Source: CBDFKB01 sp965248715
Lineage (GTDB): Bacteria > Pseudomonadota > Alphaproteobacteria > Rhizobiales > Rhizobiaceae
Length of the DNA: 64,000 nt
Assembly (NCBI GenBank): GCA_965248715.1
Contig: CBDFKB010000007.1
Span: 1-64,000, forward strand
Direction of reading: 5' to 3'
This document shows, piece after piece, positions 37,105 to 45,426 of the stretch. Positions within the stretch are counted from its first letter, which is position 1, and each line of letters begins with the position of its first letter. Position numbers and translations under genes: made by a program. Under the pieces are notes generated by a model. The model was not told the DNA's origin and did not search any database. It saw only the letters and a list, made by a program, of their open reading frames with translations.

Positions 37105-37910
37105 ACGATGTTGTGGGTCATAACGATTATCAAACTTTGTTGACTGAAAGAAAGGGCGAGCACGTATTGCTTGTCACTCTCAACCGACCGCATGTTGCCA
37201 ATGCATTCAATACACAGATGGCTCGCGAATTGATCGACCTGGTTGAGGGGGTGAGCCTTGATGCGGGGGACATTCGTGTTCTAGTCGTAACGGGTTCTGG
37301 AGAAAAAGCGTTTTGTGCAGGTGGCGACCTTAAAGAACGCAACAGCATGAACGATGAGGCATGGGGTAGGCAGCATCTGATCTTTGAGAGAATGACCCGC
37401 GCATTTATTAATTGTCCGATTCCGATCGTCGGAGCCATCAACGGTGCTGCTTATGGCGGAGGCTGTGAGATAGCTGGAACATTCGATTTTATCTACGCGG
37501 CTGAGAATGCCCGTTTCCGACTACCCGAAACCAGCCTGGGAATACTACCCGGCGCTGGTGGAACACAAACCATTGCGCGGGCGATCGGTGAACGCAAAGC
37601 CAAGGAACTTATTTTGACAGCTCGTCCATTCAATGCACAGCAAGCGCTGGAATGGGGCCTGGTCAACGATATTTATCCTCAAGGCGAATTGCTGGATTCT
37701 TGCCTTGAGACTGCTGGATTAATTGCTGCGAATGCTCCGATAGCCGTGCGGCAAGCCAAACAGGCAATTCACAAGGGCATGCAAATGTCGCTGCATGATG
37801 GATTGGCCTTTGAGATCGAAGCCTACAATCGCCTTGTCCCGACAAAAGATCGCAGAGAGGGCTTGCTGGCCTACCACGAAAAGCGCAAGCCCAACTTTAA
37901 GGGTCGGTAG
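37101..37910 (+). CDS. Enoyl-CoA hydratase/isomerase family protein
   Basis: 269 residues, crotonase superfamily: HVLLVTLNRPHVANAFNTQM, VLVVTGSGEKAFCAGGDLKE (oxyanion hole), PIPIVGAINGAAYGGGCEI, RFRLPETSLGILPGAGGTQT (catalytic region), and AKELILTARPFNAQQALEWG. Complete and apparently functional. The GTG start overlaps the stop of the prpD remnant, so they were one operon. It is the only intact catabolic gene of the island, and its codon use is more AT-tolerant than that of the flanking housekeeping genes. Confidence 0.92.
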   Translation: MNDVVGHNDYQTLLTERKGEHVLLVTLNRPHVANAFNTQMARELIDLVEGVSLDAGDIRVLVVTGSGEKAFCAGGDLKERNSMNDEAWGRQHLIFERMTRAFINCPIPIVGAINGAAYGGGCEIAGTFDFIYAAENARFRLPETSLGILPGAGGTQTIARAIGERKAKELILTARPFNAQQALEWGLVNDIYPQGELLDSCLETAGLIAANAPIAVRQAKQAIHKGMQMSLHDGLAFEIEAYNRLVPTKDRREGLLAYHEKRKPNFKGR

Positions 37911-37923
37911 TAGGTAGGAAACT

Positions 37924-38133
37924 ATGGCAGACAAAGTAACAATCAGGGAAGTTGGTTTGCGTGACGGGCTGCAAATGGTCGCGCAGGAGGTGTCGAGCGA
38001 TATCAAGTTGGAATGGTGCAATTTGCAACCTAAAGCAGGTTTTGACGAAATCGAGGCGACCTCATTTGTTCCTCCCAAAACCCTGCCGCAATTTGCCGAT
38101 GCAGCTGTTGTTCTTGCCGAGGCCCGAACATAA
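37924..38133 (+). pseudogene. Hydroxymethylglutaryl-CoA lyase, N-terminal fragment
   Basis: 69 codons that match the start of HMG-CoA lyase (VTIREVGLRDGLQM with the metal/catalytic RDGLQ, then FDEIEATSFVPPKTLPQFAD) out of about 300, ending in ARA-like ART and TAA. The rest of the enzyme is absent, so this is a deletion remnant. Fits a former acyl-CoA catabolic cluster with prpD and the enoyl-CoA hydratase gene. Confidence 0.88.
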
Positions 38134-38143
38134 GGGGAATGGC

Positions 38144-38572
38144 ATGATTGAAGCGAAACCCGTGTTCCAGACGCTGGAGGAATACTCCAGTGCCTATTGC
38201 TCAAAAGACCTCAATCGATTGATGGATATTTTCGTGGATGGCGATGAAATTTCGCTTATCGGCACAGGTGCTGACGAACTTTGTTCTGGGAGAAGTGAAG
38301 TCGCGTCGGTTTTCAATCGGAATTTCCGGGACGCAACCGCAACGCGGTTTGAGTGGGGTTGGAAAGATATTGCTATCCACGGCAATACAGCGACCGTTGC
38401 GGTTGCACTCAACATCCACCTGAAAGCCGATGATGAAAATTTGGTGGTTCCTGTGCGTTGGACTGTGTCTCTGGTTAAAACCAGTACAGGCTGGAAGTGG
38501 ATTCATCGTCATGCATCTGCCGCAGCAGGTTCACAAGATGAGGGGTCCGCCTATCCAACTGCAGAGAAATGA
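38144..38572 (+). CDS. SnoaL/NTF2-like domain protein
   Basis: 142-residue small alpha-beta barrel protein: FQTLEEYSSAYCSKDLNRLMD, GDEISLIGTGADELCSGRSE, WGWKDIAIHGNTATVAVAL, VPVRWTVSLVKTSTGWKWIHRH. Resembles the SnoaL/DUF4440/SnoaL_3 group of NTF2-like proteins, some of which are isomerases or hydrolases; ligand unknown. AAGGGGAATGGC precedes the ATG at 38144; the longer frame from 37952 runs over the HMG-CoA lyase fragment and is rejected. Confidence 0.75.
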   Translation: MIEAKPVFQTLEEYSSAYCSKDLNRLMDIFVDGDEISLIGTGADELCSGRSEVASVFNRNFRDATATRFEWGWKDIAIHGNTATVAVALNIHLKADDENLVVPVRWTVSLVKTSTGWKWIHRHASAAAGSQDEGSAYPTAEK

Positions 38573-38628
38573 AGTAACCGCAGCAATGTTCCCAACTCGC
38601 TCATTGAAGATCAAAGGATTCCATAAAT

Positions 38629-38961
38629 GTGGGAGATATGATTCGAGTGGGCAGGAGGGCCCGCTTATCTGTAGAAGGCAAGACTGAAACTTTGGAGTTT
38701 CAAAACCGCATCAAAACCGAGAAATTACAAAATAGCGTGGTTCCCAATACCCGGTTTATAGAAACGTTTCGAACCGCCATGGAGTTTCTGGCAAACCCCT
38801 ATAAACAATGGATTTCTGATGCTTTTGAGGACAAGAGAATGGTCCTCAGATTAGCATTTTCCGGTAAGGTACGATTTGCGCAAAATGAAGGGCTATCGAA
38901 CCGTTACAACCACCCTACCTTTCAAGGTGTTTGGGAATATCCGCATGGGTAATTTTAAAAT
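38629..38961 (+). pseudogene. Serine recombinase C-terminal remnant
   Basis: The frame 38629-38952 reads NTRFIETFRTAMEFLANPYK and EDKRMVLRLAFSGKVRF, typical of the C-terminal part of large serine site-specific recombinases of alphaproteobacteria, then loses frame near 38890; the other frame continues GYRTVTTTLPFKVFGNIR to the tRNA-like repeat. The catalytic domain is missing. It probably mobilised an island next to the tRNA gene. Confidence 0.7.
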
Positions 38962-39080
38962 GGTGGAGCCGAGGGACAAACCTCGGACCCACAGGGTTCG
39001 CAAGCCCGAACGGGCGCCGCGCGGTCAGCGCGCCATCGCAGGCCCGAGCGAAGCGAGGAATAGCCGTGAGATATGGAAAA

Positions 39081-39095
<15 letters not shown>
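38957..39095. repeat. 19-bp direct repeat of the tRNA-Ala 3' end (att-like)
   Basis: AAAATGGTGGAGCCGAGGG occurs at 38957-38975 and again at 39077-39095, where it is the CCA-end of the tRNA-Ala gene. The first copy is followed by 100 bp of GC-rich, unmatched sequence. A duplicated tRNA 3' end is the usual footprint of an integrated element. Confidence 0.75.
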
Positions 39096-39156
<61 letters not shown>

Positions 39157-39363
39157 TTTGCGGCCGCGAATATGATCCGCCGGCCGCGGTTCTTTTAGTC
39201 ACGGTCCGGTTTGCGGGTCAAGCAGCATGGCGCGCCGGCGGCGGGCGCCCCCGCAAACCGGCCATTGTTACCATTGCGACCTCAAAATCCGTATTTTGAC
39301 ATTGCCGATCGCGGCCGTCTCGTTAGTCTGCATACTATTGCCCGCTTCAAGGCAGGAAACATC

Positions 39364-40212
39364 ATGCCGGTCGATCCGAGCCAATTGATTGATCTAAGCC
39401 GCTATCCGCTCGACCGGGCCGGTTCAGCGCCATACCGCGCGCTGATCCGTACCATATCCAAGCAATTGGCAGATGATGGCTGCGTAGTGCTGAAAGGTTT
39501 CGTGCGCGCCGACAAGATCGCCACCCTGGTCAAAGAAGCCGACAAGGTGGCGGCGAACGGTCACCGGTCCAATTCCAAATCCAATGCCTATTTTACCCAA
39601 GACCAGCCCGAGCTGGCGCCGAGCCATCCCCTACGCCGGTTTTACCAGCGTTCGAACGCGTTTGTGCCGGCTGATAATTTCGGGCCGCAAAGCGCGCTAC
39701 GCGGTATCTACCAATGGCCGCCCTTTGCCCCGTTTATCAAGCAGGCGCTCGGCGAAAGCCGGTTCTACCCCTATGCCGACCCGCTGGCCGATGTGATCAT
39801 CAACACGGTCGATCAGGGCAATGGCTTTCCCTGGCATTTCGATACCAACAATTTCACCGTAACTTTGGCGATCCAAAACGGCGAAAGCGGTGGCGCATTT
39901 GAATATTGCCCCAACATCCGCACCCGAGCCGATGAAAATTACCCCGCGGTCGAAGCGGTATTGGACGGGGAACGCGACCTGGTGCGGACCCTGTATCTGG
40001 AGCCGGGCGATTTACAACTATTCAAAGGGCGCTACTCCCTGCACCGGGTGACCCCGGTGCAGGGTCGGCGAACGCGGCATGTCGGCATCTTCTCGTTCGT
40101 CGAGGAACCTGGCATGGTCGGCAGCCCGGAACGCATGCGCCAACTTTATGGCCGGGTGCTGCCGATCCACCTTGAGCGGGCCGGCCTGCGCGCCGATGCG
40201 CTAGTCGACTGA
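39364..40212 (+). CDS. Fe(II)/2-oxoglutarate-dependent oxygenase, ArpA/BesD-like
   Basis: 282 residues. Cupin-type iron site: H158-F-D160 in FPWHFDTNNFTVTLAIQ and distal H227 in RYSLHRVTPVQG, with Arg near 237 (RRTRHVGIFSF) for 2-oxoglutarate. The framework (NGESGGAFEYCPNIR, LEPGDLQLFKGRYSLHRV) resembles the ArpA/BesD-HalD group that acts on free amino acids. In the halogenases of that group the iron-binding Asp is Gly; here Asp is kept, so hydroxylation is expected. ATG at 39364 follows CAGGAAACATC; the frame extends 51 codons upstream without support. A PLP enzyme gene follows after 66 bp, probably in one operon. Substrate unknown. Confidence 0.8.
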   Translation: MPVDPSQLIDLSRYPLDRAGSAPYRALIRTISKQLADDGCVVLKGFVRADKIATLVKEADKVAANGHRSNSKSNAYFTQDQPELAPSHPLRRFYQRSNAFVPADNFGPQSALRGIYQWPPFAPFIKQALGESRFYPYADPLADVIINTVDQGNGFPWHFDTNNFTVTLAIQNGESGGAFEYCPNIRTRADENYPAVEAVLDGERDLVRTLYLEPGDLQLFKGRYSLHRVTPVQGRRTRHVGIFSFVEEPGMVGSPERMRQLYGRVLPIHLERAGLRADALVD

Positions 40213-40278
40213 TCGCCTGCTTGACCCGGAGTGGCCTTGTGATACCGCTTGTGCGACCAATCAAGGCGTTCAACCAAT

Positions 40279-41442
40279 ATGACAACCCCCCCTTCCAACG
40301 CAAAACGCGATCTGGCTACCCTGTTTGCTCAGGCCGCCGGTGCCATTGACCAACTGAACGGCGGTGTAGTGCCGCCGATCCAACCCTCGACCACCTTTGC
40401 CCGGGCGCCCGACTATACTCTGCCCGACCCGACGCTGAACTACGGCCGCGATCAAAATCCGGTGGTCAGGATCGCCGAAACCGTTTTGAGCGAAGCCGAA
40501 AACGCCGCCGCTGGTCTGTTGTTCCCATCCGGGATGGCGGCGATCGCGGCAGTGATGCGCACGGTGGCGAACGGCGCCACCATCGTATTGCAGTCCGGGA
40601 TCTATTGGGGCACCACCCATTGGGTGCGCGAATATTGCGCGCGGCGCGATATTATTTTGGCAGAGGTGGACGCGGCGGATACCGCACTGCTGGCGGAGAC
40701 CGTTCGCGAGCGGCGGCCGGCAATCGTGTTCGTCGAAACTCCTTCCAATCCGTGGCTCAAATCCGTGGATCTGGCGGCGGCAAGTGCTGCCTGTGAGGAA
40801 GTAGGCGCCATATTGGTGGTGGATTCCACCGCCGCCACCCCGGTACTGGCCAATCCGCTCGACCATGGGGCGAGGATCGTCATGCATTCGGCCACCAAGG
40901 CGATCAACGGCCACAGCGATGTGCTGGCCGGGTTCCTCGCCACCGGTGATCCCGACCTGGCGATCTGGCAGGCGATTGCCGCCGACCGCGCCGGCGCCGG
41001 CGCCATTCTCGGCACCTTCGAGGCGTGGCTGTTGTTGCGCGGCATGCGCACCCTGCCCTTGCGGGTACAGCGCATGAGCGAAACCGCCCTGGCGATCGCT
41101 GAAAATCTGCAACATCACCCGGCGGTTGAATTGGTGTGTTATCCGGGCCTTAGCAATTATCCGGGCCATGACGTAGCGGTGCGTCAGATGAGCGGCGGGT
41201 TTGGCGGCCTTTTGTCCATCTGCGTGAAGGGAAATAAGGCGGACGCACTTGCGGCCTGCGGAAGGCTGAGACTTTTCAAGCGCGCGACTTCGCTTGGCGG
41301 GGTGGAAAGCCTGGCCGAACATCGCCATTCGGTCGAAAGCGCCATTCCCGACAATTTGATCCGCTTGTCGGTCGGCATTGAAAGCGTGGATGAATTGATC
41401 GCCGACCTCGACCAGGCGCTTTCGGCCATCGCCAAAGGCTGA
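40279..41442 (+). CDS. Cys/Met-metabolism PLP enzyme (cystathionine gamma-synthase/beta-lyase type)
   Basis: 387-residue fold-type I PLP enzyme. PLP lysine K207 in HSATKAINGHSDVLAG, substrate/PLP loop NYGRDQNP, LLFPSGMAAIAAVM, FVETPSNPWLKSVDL, VVDSTAATPVL, and TSLGGVESLAEHR. The bacterial family includes cystathionine beta-lyase, gamma-synthase, methionine gamma-lyase and the propargylglycine-forming BesB; sequence by eye does not decide among them. Its partner gene encodes a BesD-like oxygenase. The start at 40279 was preferred over 40249 because the family begins with a short polar leader. Confidence 0.88.
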   Translation: MTTPPSNAKRDLATLFAQAAGAIDQLNGGVVPPIQPSTTFARAPDYTLPDPTLNYGRDQNPVVRIAETVLSEAENAAAGLLFPSGMAAIAAVMRTVANGATIVLQSGIYWGTTHWVREYCARRDIILAEVDAADTALLAETVRERRPAIVFVETPSNPWLKSVDLAAASAACEEVGAILVVDSTAATPVLANPLDHGARIVMHSATKAINGHSDVLAGFLATGDPDLAIWQAIAADRAGAGAILGTFEAWLLLRGMRTLPLRVQRMSETALAIAENLQHHPAVELVCYPGLSNYPGHDVAVRQMSGGFGGLLSICVKGNKADALAACGRLRLFKRATSLGGVESLAEHRHSVESAIPDNLIRLSVGIESVDELIADLDQALSAIAKG

Positions 41443-41542
41443 GCTAAGGGGAACACCACCTTTCAACGACAAATCCCTTGAACCCGGCGGGCAATCTCTT
41501 ACTAATGGCACTGGGTTGAATGATCTCGAAAGGACCTTGCTT

Positions 41543-41788
41543 ATGGCCGGCCCGGCAACTCCTCATTTCAAGAATGACAGCGGCGTTCATGAAATCCGCA
41601 TTGGCGTCAAGGAATTCAAATGCTGCGGCGCCAGCGCCCCTTATGACCATCCACATGTGTACCTGGACATGGGTGCGGAAGCCGAAATCATTTGCCCCTA
41701 TTGCTCGACGCTTTTCCGGTTCGACCCGGCCATCGATGCCCATGACAGCGATCCCAAGGATTGCATGTACAAAGAGGACGCGGCCTGA
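41543..41788 (+). CDS. zf-CHCC zinc-finger domain protein
   Basis: 81 residues with the zf-CHCC signature: FKCCGASAPYDHPHVYLDMG then IICPYCSTLFRF. The family includes the NDUFS6-like zinc protein associated with alphaproteobacterial complex I, and many orphan copies. AAAGGACCTTGCTT precedes the ATG; an upstream TTG at 41516 is less likely. 100 bp after the PLP enzyme gene, on the same strand, possibly unrelated. Confidence 0.88.
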   Translation: MAGPATPHFKNDSGVHEIRIGVKEFKCCGASAPYDHPHVYLDMGAEAEIICPYCSTLFRFDPAIDAHDSDPKDCMYKEDAA

Positions 41789-42249
41789 ACCCAACCCTCC
41801 GTGCCTGGTAAATGGAAATTTCAAAAGCGCGTACAATCATCATTGGCGCATGATATGGCGAATGTCGGGCGTGCGAATATGGCACCTCTTCTGAGATTTT
41901 CATCGTACCAGCTATATGAAACACTTACCGTATAGATTTTCGTTGTATGCAAAGCCCTACTTGACCTGTGCGCTGACCGACCTCCTTACCGACATGCACT
42001 AGCTCAATGCGCCGCCGGTAGCGCGCTTGCCAGCCTTGAAAACATCATCGCTGAGAACAATGCGCCTGCACCACATCCTTAACTTAAAGCGTGCTGCGTT
42101 TAGATGTGGCCATAGCCAGAATTTCGGAAGTAGTTTCTGCATTCTTGTTTTGAATATCATCGCAATAATCTGCCAACAGCTTTCCACTAGGATCAATGCA
42201 CTTTCTCCTATTGGTGCCCCAGATATCTGACGAAAAATACGGCCAAACC
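41789..42249. other. 461-bp gap between the zinc-finger gene and serA
   Basis: No gene I can firmly support. On the minus strand, a frame without its own ATG runs from about 42245 to TAA at 42084-42086 and reads SDIWGTNRRKCIDPSGK and DIQNKNAETTSEILAMATSK, which looks more protein-like than chance; a remnant is possible. Another minus frame (41999-42196, 65 codons) overlaps it and is judged less likely. Confidence 0.4.
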
Positions 42250-43845
42250 CTAATCCACGTCGAAGTCCAGCGGCTTTACCTGGGTGAACGCCGGATAAGA
42301 TTGTATCGCCGCTAGCAGGTCAGCCGACGCCGGTTGGTCGAGATATAGCAGCGCAATCGCATTACCGCCCGGCCTGTCGCGGCCAAGGGTAAAGTTGGCG
42401 ATGTTGGCGCTAGCCTGGCCGAACGCGTTGCCGACCATGCCGATGATACCCGGCACGTCACGGTTAGTGAGATACAGCATGTGTGTACCAATTTCAGCAT
42501 CGAGATTGATGCCCTTGATTTGGATTAACCGCGGTTTGCCGTCGGAAAACACTGTGCCGGCGATCGACCGCTCCTGGGTCTCGGTCACCACATTGATTTT
42601 CATATAGGCGTCAAACACGCCGGATTTGTCGCGGGTCGTGACCGACACTTTGATGCCGCGTTCCTTGGCCATCACCGGCGCCGAGACCATGTTCACATCG
42701 GCGACCAACGGCTTCATTATGCCAGCGATTGCGGCGCTAGTGAGCGCACTGACATTCATTTCTGCAATCGATCCGTCATAGAGAATTTCCAGCCGTTCAA
42801 TCGGACTTTCCGTCACCTGGCCGCAAAAGCTGCCCAGATGTTGGGCCAGCCGTACGAATGGTGCCAAGCGCGGTGCTTCTTCCGCCGTCATCGACGGCAT
42901 ATTGATTGCGTTCGACACCGCGCCGTAATTGAGAAAATTCGATATTTGTGCCGCGATCTGCAGGGCGACGTTTTCTTGCGCCTCGCGGGTCGAAGCGCCA
43001 AGATGCGGTGTGCAGATAACATTGGCCAGGCCAAATAGTGGGCTGGCGATCGCCGGTTCCTGCTCGAACACGTCGAATGCGGCGCCAGCCACTTTGCCGG
43101 CGACGATCGCATTGGCCAGCGCCTGTTCGTCGACCAACCCACCGCGGGCGCAATTGATCACCCGAACTCCGTTTTTCATCTTGTCGAGCGCTGCCGCGTC
43201 GACCAGTTTCGCGGTCTTTTCTGTCAATGGGGTATGCAGGGAAACGAAATCGGCGCGGGCAAATAATTGCTCAAGTTCAACTTTTTCCACCCCCAAATCT
43301 CTTGCCCGATCATGGCTAAGAAACGGATCGTGCGCGATCACTTTCATTTTCATGCCTTGGGCTCGGTCAGCGACGATCGAGCCAATATTTCCGCAGCCGA
43401 CAATGCCAAGGGTCTTGCCGGCAATCTCGGAACCCATGAAGCGGCTTTTTTCCCACTTACCCGCTTGGGTGGAAATGTCGGCACTGGGAATTTGTCGGGC
43501 CAACGCCATCATCAGTGCAATCGTGTGCTCGGCGGTGGTGATCGAATTGCCATAGGGGGTGTTCATCACCACAATGCCCTTGCGGGTTGCGGCCTTGACG
43601 TCCACATTATCGACACCGATGCCAGCGCGGCCGATTACTTTCAGTCGATCAGCGCGGCGCAGCACTTTCTCCGACAATTTCGTAGCCGAGCGCACGGCAA
43701 TTGCGTCATAGTCGCCAATCACGGCAGCCAATTTTTCCTTGTCCTTGCCGAGATCGGGCAGATAGTCGACCTCGATACCGTTGTCGGAAAAAACCCCAAC
43801 TGCGGTCTTAGAAAGCTTGTCCGATACCAACACTTTTGCGGTCAT
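42250..43845 (-). CDS. serA: D-3-phosphoglycerate dehydrogenase
   Basis: First step of serine synthesis, NAD-linked oxidation of 3-phosphoglycerate. 531 residues, the long form with an intervening domain and a C-terminal ACT domain. VIGRAGIGVDNVDVKAATRKG, nucleotide loop GIVGCGNIGSIVADRA, RVINCARGGLVDEQAL, H in VICTPHLGASTREAQ, and an ACT part RDVPGIIGMVGNAFGQ. Serine feedback through the ACT domain is a family property. It follows serC by 32 bases in one operon. Confidence 0.97.
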   Translation of the reverse strand: MTAKVLVSDKLSKTAVGVFSDNGIEVDYLPDLGKDKEKLAAVIGDYDAIAVRSATKLSEKVLRRADRLKVIGRAGIGVDNVDVKAATRKGIVVMNTPYGNSITTAEHTIALMMALARQIPSADISTQAGKWEKSRFMGSEIAGKTLGIVGCGNIGSIVADRAQGMKMKVIAHDPFLSHDRARDLGVEKVELEQLFARADFVSLHTPLTEKTAKLVDAAALDKMKNGVRVINCARGGLVDEQALANAIVAGKVAGAAFDVFEQEPAIASPLFGLANVICTPHLGASTREAQENVALQIAAQISNFLNYGAVSNAINMPSMTAEEAPRLAPFVRLAQHLGSFCGQVTESPIERLEILYDGSIAEMNVSALTSAAIAGIMKPLVADVNMVSAPVMAKERGIKVSVTTRDKSGVFDAYMKINVVTETQERSIAGTVFSDGKPRLIQIKGINLDAEIGTHMLYLTNRDVPGIIGMVGNAFGQASANIANFTLGRDRPGGNAIALLYLDQPASADLLAAIQSYPAFTQVKPLDFDVD

Positions 43846-43877
43846 TATTTTCGTCCATTTATGAGAGTTGCAGGCAG

Positions 43878-45053
43878 TTATGCGGTCTCAAGCAGCCGAT
43901 CCAGGCCGATTTGATAAGACCATTTGATCCACGGCGTTAGGGCCAATAGATCATCGCGCTCAACCGTCGCGCCGGTCCATATCCTGAGCCCCGGCGGTGC
44001 GTCACGGTATCCACCGATGTCAAAAGCGATCGCGTCGTCTTCGAGCCGGCTGGCCACGGAACTGGCGAATGCGATCTGTTCAACTGCTGGTAGTTCGGTA
44101 ATTTGCCGCGCGGTGAATTTTAGGCACACCGATGTGTTGGAACGGGTTGCCGGTATTTCAGCCAGGAATTCGATCCAGTCATTTTGCGCAACAAATGCAT
44201 CAACCGCTGCGAAATTCGCGGTGGCGCGGGCATAAAGCGCATCAAGGCCACCGATTGACCGGGCCCAGCCGAGCGCGTCAAGATAGTCTTCCACGCACAA
44301 CATCGACGGCGTGTTGATGGTTTCACCGCGATAAATGCCTTCGATCAGTGCGCCCTTGGATTTTAAGCGGAAGATTTTCGGCAATGGCCATTTCGGGTGA
44401 TGGGTTTCGAGCCTGGCGACCGCCCGTGGCCCCAAAATCAACATGCCGTGGCCGGCTTCTCCACCAAGCGCTTTTTGCCACGAAAACGTGGTGACATCGA
44501 GTTTGTCGAAGTCAAGCGGTTGGGCAAAGGCCGCCGAAGTAGCGTCACAAATGGTCAACCCGGTGCGGTCATCGGCGATAAAATTTGCATCGGGAACTCT
44601 TACACCTGAGGTAGTGCCGTTCCAGGTAAACACCACGTCGCGGGCAAAATCGACCGCGCTAAGATCGGGCAATTGGCCGTATGGTGCGTCCAATTGCCTT
44701 ACATCGTCGATCTGCAATTGGCTGGTTATGTCGCTCGCCCACCCGGCGCCGAAACTCTCCCACACCAGCACATCGACACCACGCGCGCCGAGCAGGTTCC
44801 ACAATGCCATCTCAACCGCTCCGGTATCGGATGCCGGCACTATGGCGATGCGGTGCGATGGCGGCACACCGAGCACGTCGCGGGTTCGCTCAATTGCTTG
44901 TAGGAGTTTTGCTTTTCCGGCACCGGAACGGTGCGATCGACCTAAAACGGCGCCGTTTAACACTGCCGGGTGCCAACCGGGGTGTTTCGCGCAAGGTCCA
45001 GACGAAAAAAGCGGATTAGCCGGACGGACGCCCGGCTTGGCGATCTTACACAT
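43878..45053 (-). CDS. serC: Phosphoserine aminotransferase
   Basis: PLP enzyme making phosphoserine from 3-phosphohydroxypyruvate and glutamate. 391 residues. NPLFSSGPCAKHPGW at the start, HRSGAGKAKLLQAIERTRDV, a VPASDTGAVEMALWNLLGARG loop, and the PLP lysine in FSWQKALGGEAGHGM. Start: ATG at 45053 has AAGGA eight bases before it; ATG at 45062 lies directly on that SD. First gene of serC-serA, with a structured leader upstream. Confidence 0.95.
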   Translation of the reverse strand: MCKIAKPGVRPANPLFSSGPCAKHPGWHPAVLNGAVLGRSHRSGAGKAKLLQAIERTRDVLGVPPSHRIAIVPASDTGAVEMALWNLLGARGVDVLVWESFGAGWASDITSQLQIDDVRQLDAPYGQLPDLSAVDFARDVVFTWNGTTSGVRVPDANFIADDRTGLTICDATSAAFAQPLDFDKLDVTTFSWQKALGGEAGHGMLILGPRAVARLETHHPKWPLPKIFRLKSKGALIEGIYRGETINTPSMLCVEDYLDALGWARSIGGLDALYARATANFAAVDAFVAQNDWIEFLAEIPATRSNTSVCLKFTARQITELPAVEQIAFASSVASRLEDDAIAFDIGGYRDAPPGLRIWTGATVERDDLLALTPWIKWSYQIGLDRLLETA

Positions 45054-45108
45054 TAGCTCCATCCTTACAGATAGCCGCCTCTCGTTGGGGAGAGGTGTCC
45101 CACTTCGG
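45054..45108 (-). promoter_or_regulatory. Candidate serC leader RNA
   Basis: Between promoter and serC, the transcript can form the hairpin CCTCTC-CCCAAC-GAGAGG (45078-45095) and a smaller CCC/GGG hairpin just before it. Alphaproteobacterial serC-serA operons are known to carry a conserved structured leader (the serC leader family in Rfam). Position and paired elements fit that family; I did not check against a covariance model. Confidence 0.55.
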
Positions 45109-45137
45109 GTGCTAGAGCCGGTGTCGCAAATTGTCAA
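45109..45137 (-). promoter_or_regulatory. serC-serA promoter
   Basis: TTGACA (45132-45137 on the plus numbering) and TAGCAC (45109-45114) with a 17-base spacer. A perfect -35 with a weaker -10; transcription would start a few bases before the leader hairpins. Confidence 0.6.
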
Positions 45138-45318
45138 GCAAGGATAGTAATTGCGACTTGGAGCATGGTGCGCTCCAGTTGCAACAATTTTGTTTTATTC
45201 TTCGCGCGTGCGGTCTGGCGAGATACCGGGCGCGGCAGGTATTGCAGGCTCAAAGTTTCTCGAACCAAAAAGAAACGGCGGGCAATTGGCCCGCCGTTTG
45301 AAGACAATTTGCTGCGCC

Positions 45319-45423
45319 TAGAACGTGTCACCCAAAAGTGGGTACCGGTTTTGGGAAAAATGACACGCATAAACAAAGAGATAGCGCCACGAAGCTATTC
45401 CAACGCTTCGTGACAAGCGCTAG
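45319..45423 (+). repeat. 105-bp palindromic intergenic repeat, copy A
   Basis: Same sequence as copy B (46589-46693), in inverted orientation, with about five differences. It contains nested palindromes: GTGTCACCCAAAA with TTTTGGGAAAAATGACAC around GTGGGTACCGG, CACGAAGC with GCTTCGTG, and AGCGCTAGCGCT. The CCAAAACCGGTACCCACTTT core resembles intergenic repeats widespread in Rhizobiales. It ends three bases before the porin stop codon, so it may also serve as its terminator. The rest of the gap to the serC promoter (45138-45318) shows no other feature. Confidence 0.88.
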
Positions 45424-45426
45424 CGC

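Noticed and set aside
40270..41511. 413-codon minus frame opposite the PLP enzyme gene
   Set aside because: Antisense of a gene with all catalytic motifs; composition rich in Arg, His and Gly as expected for a shadow.
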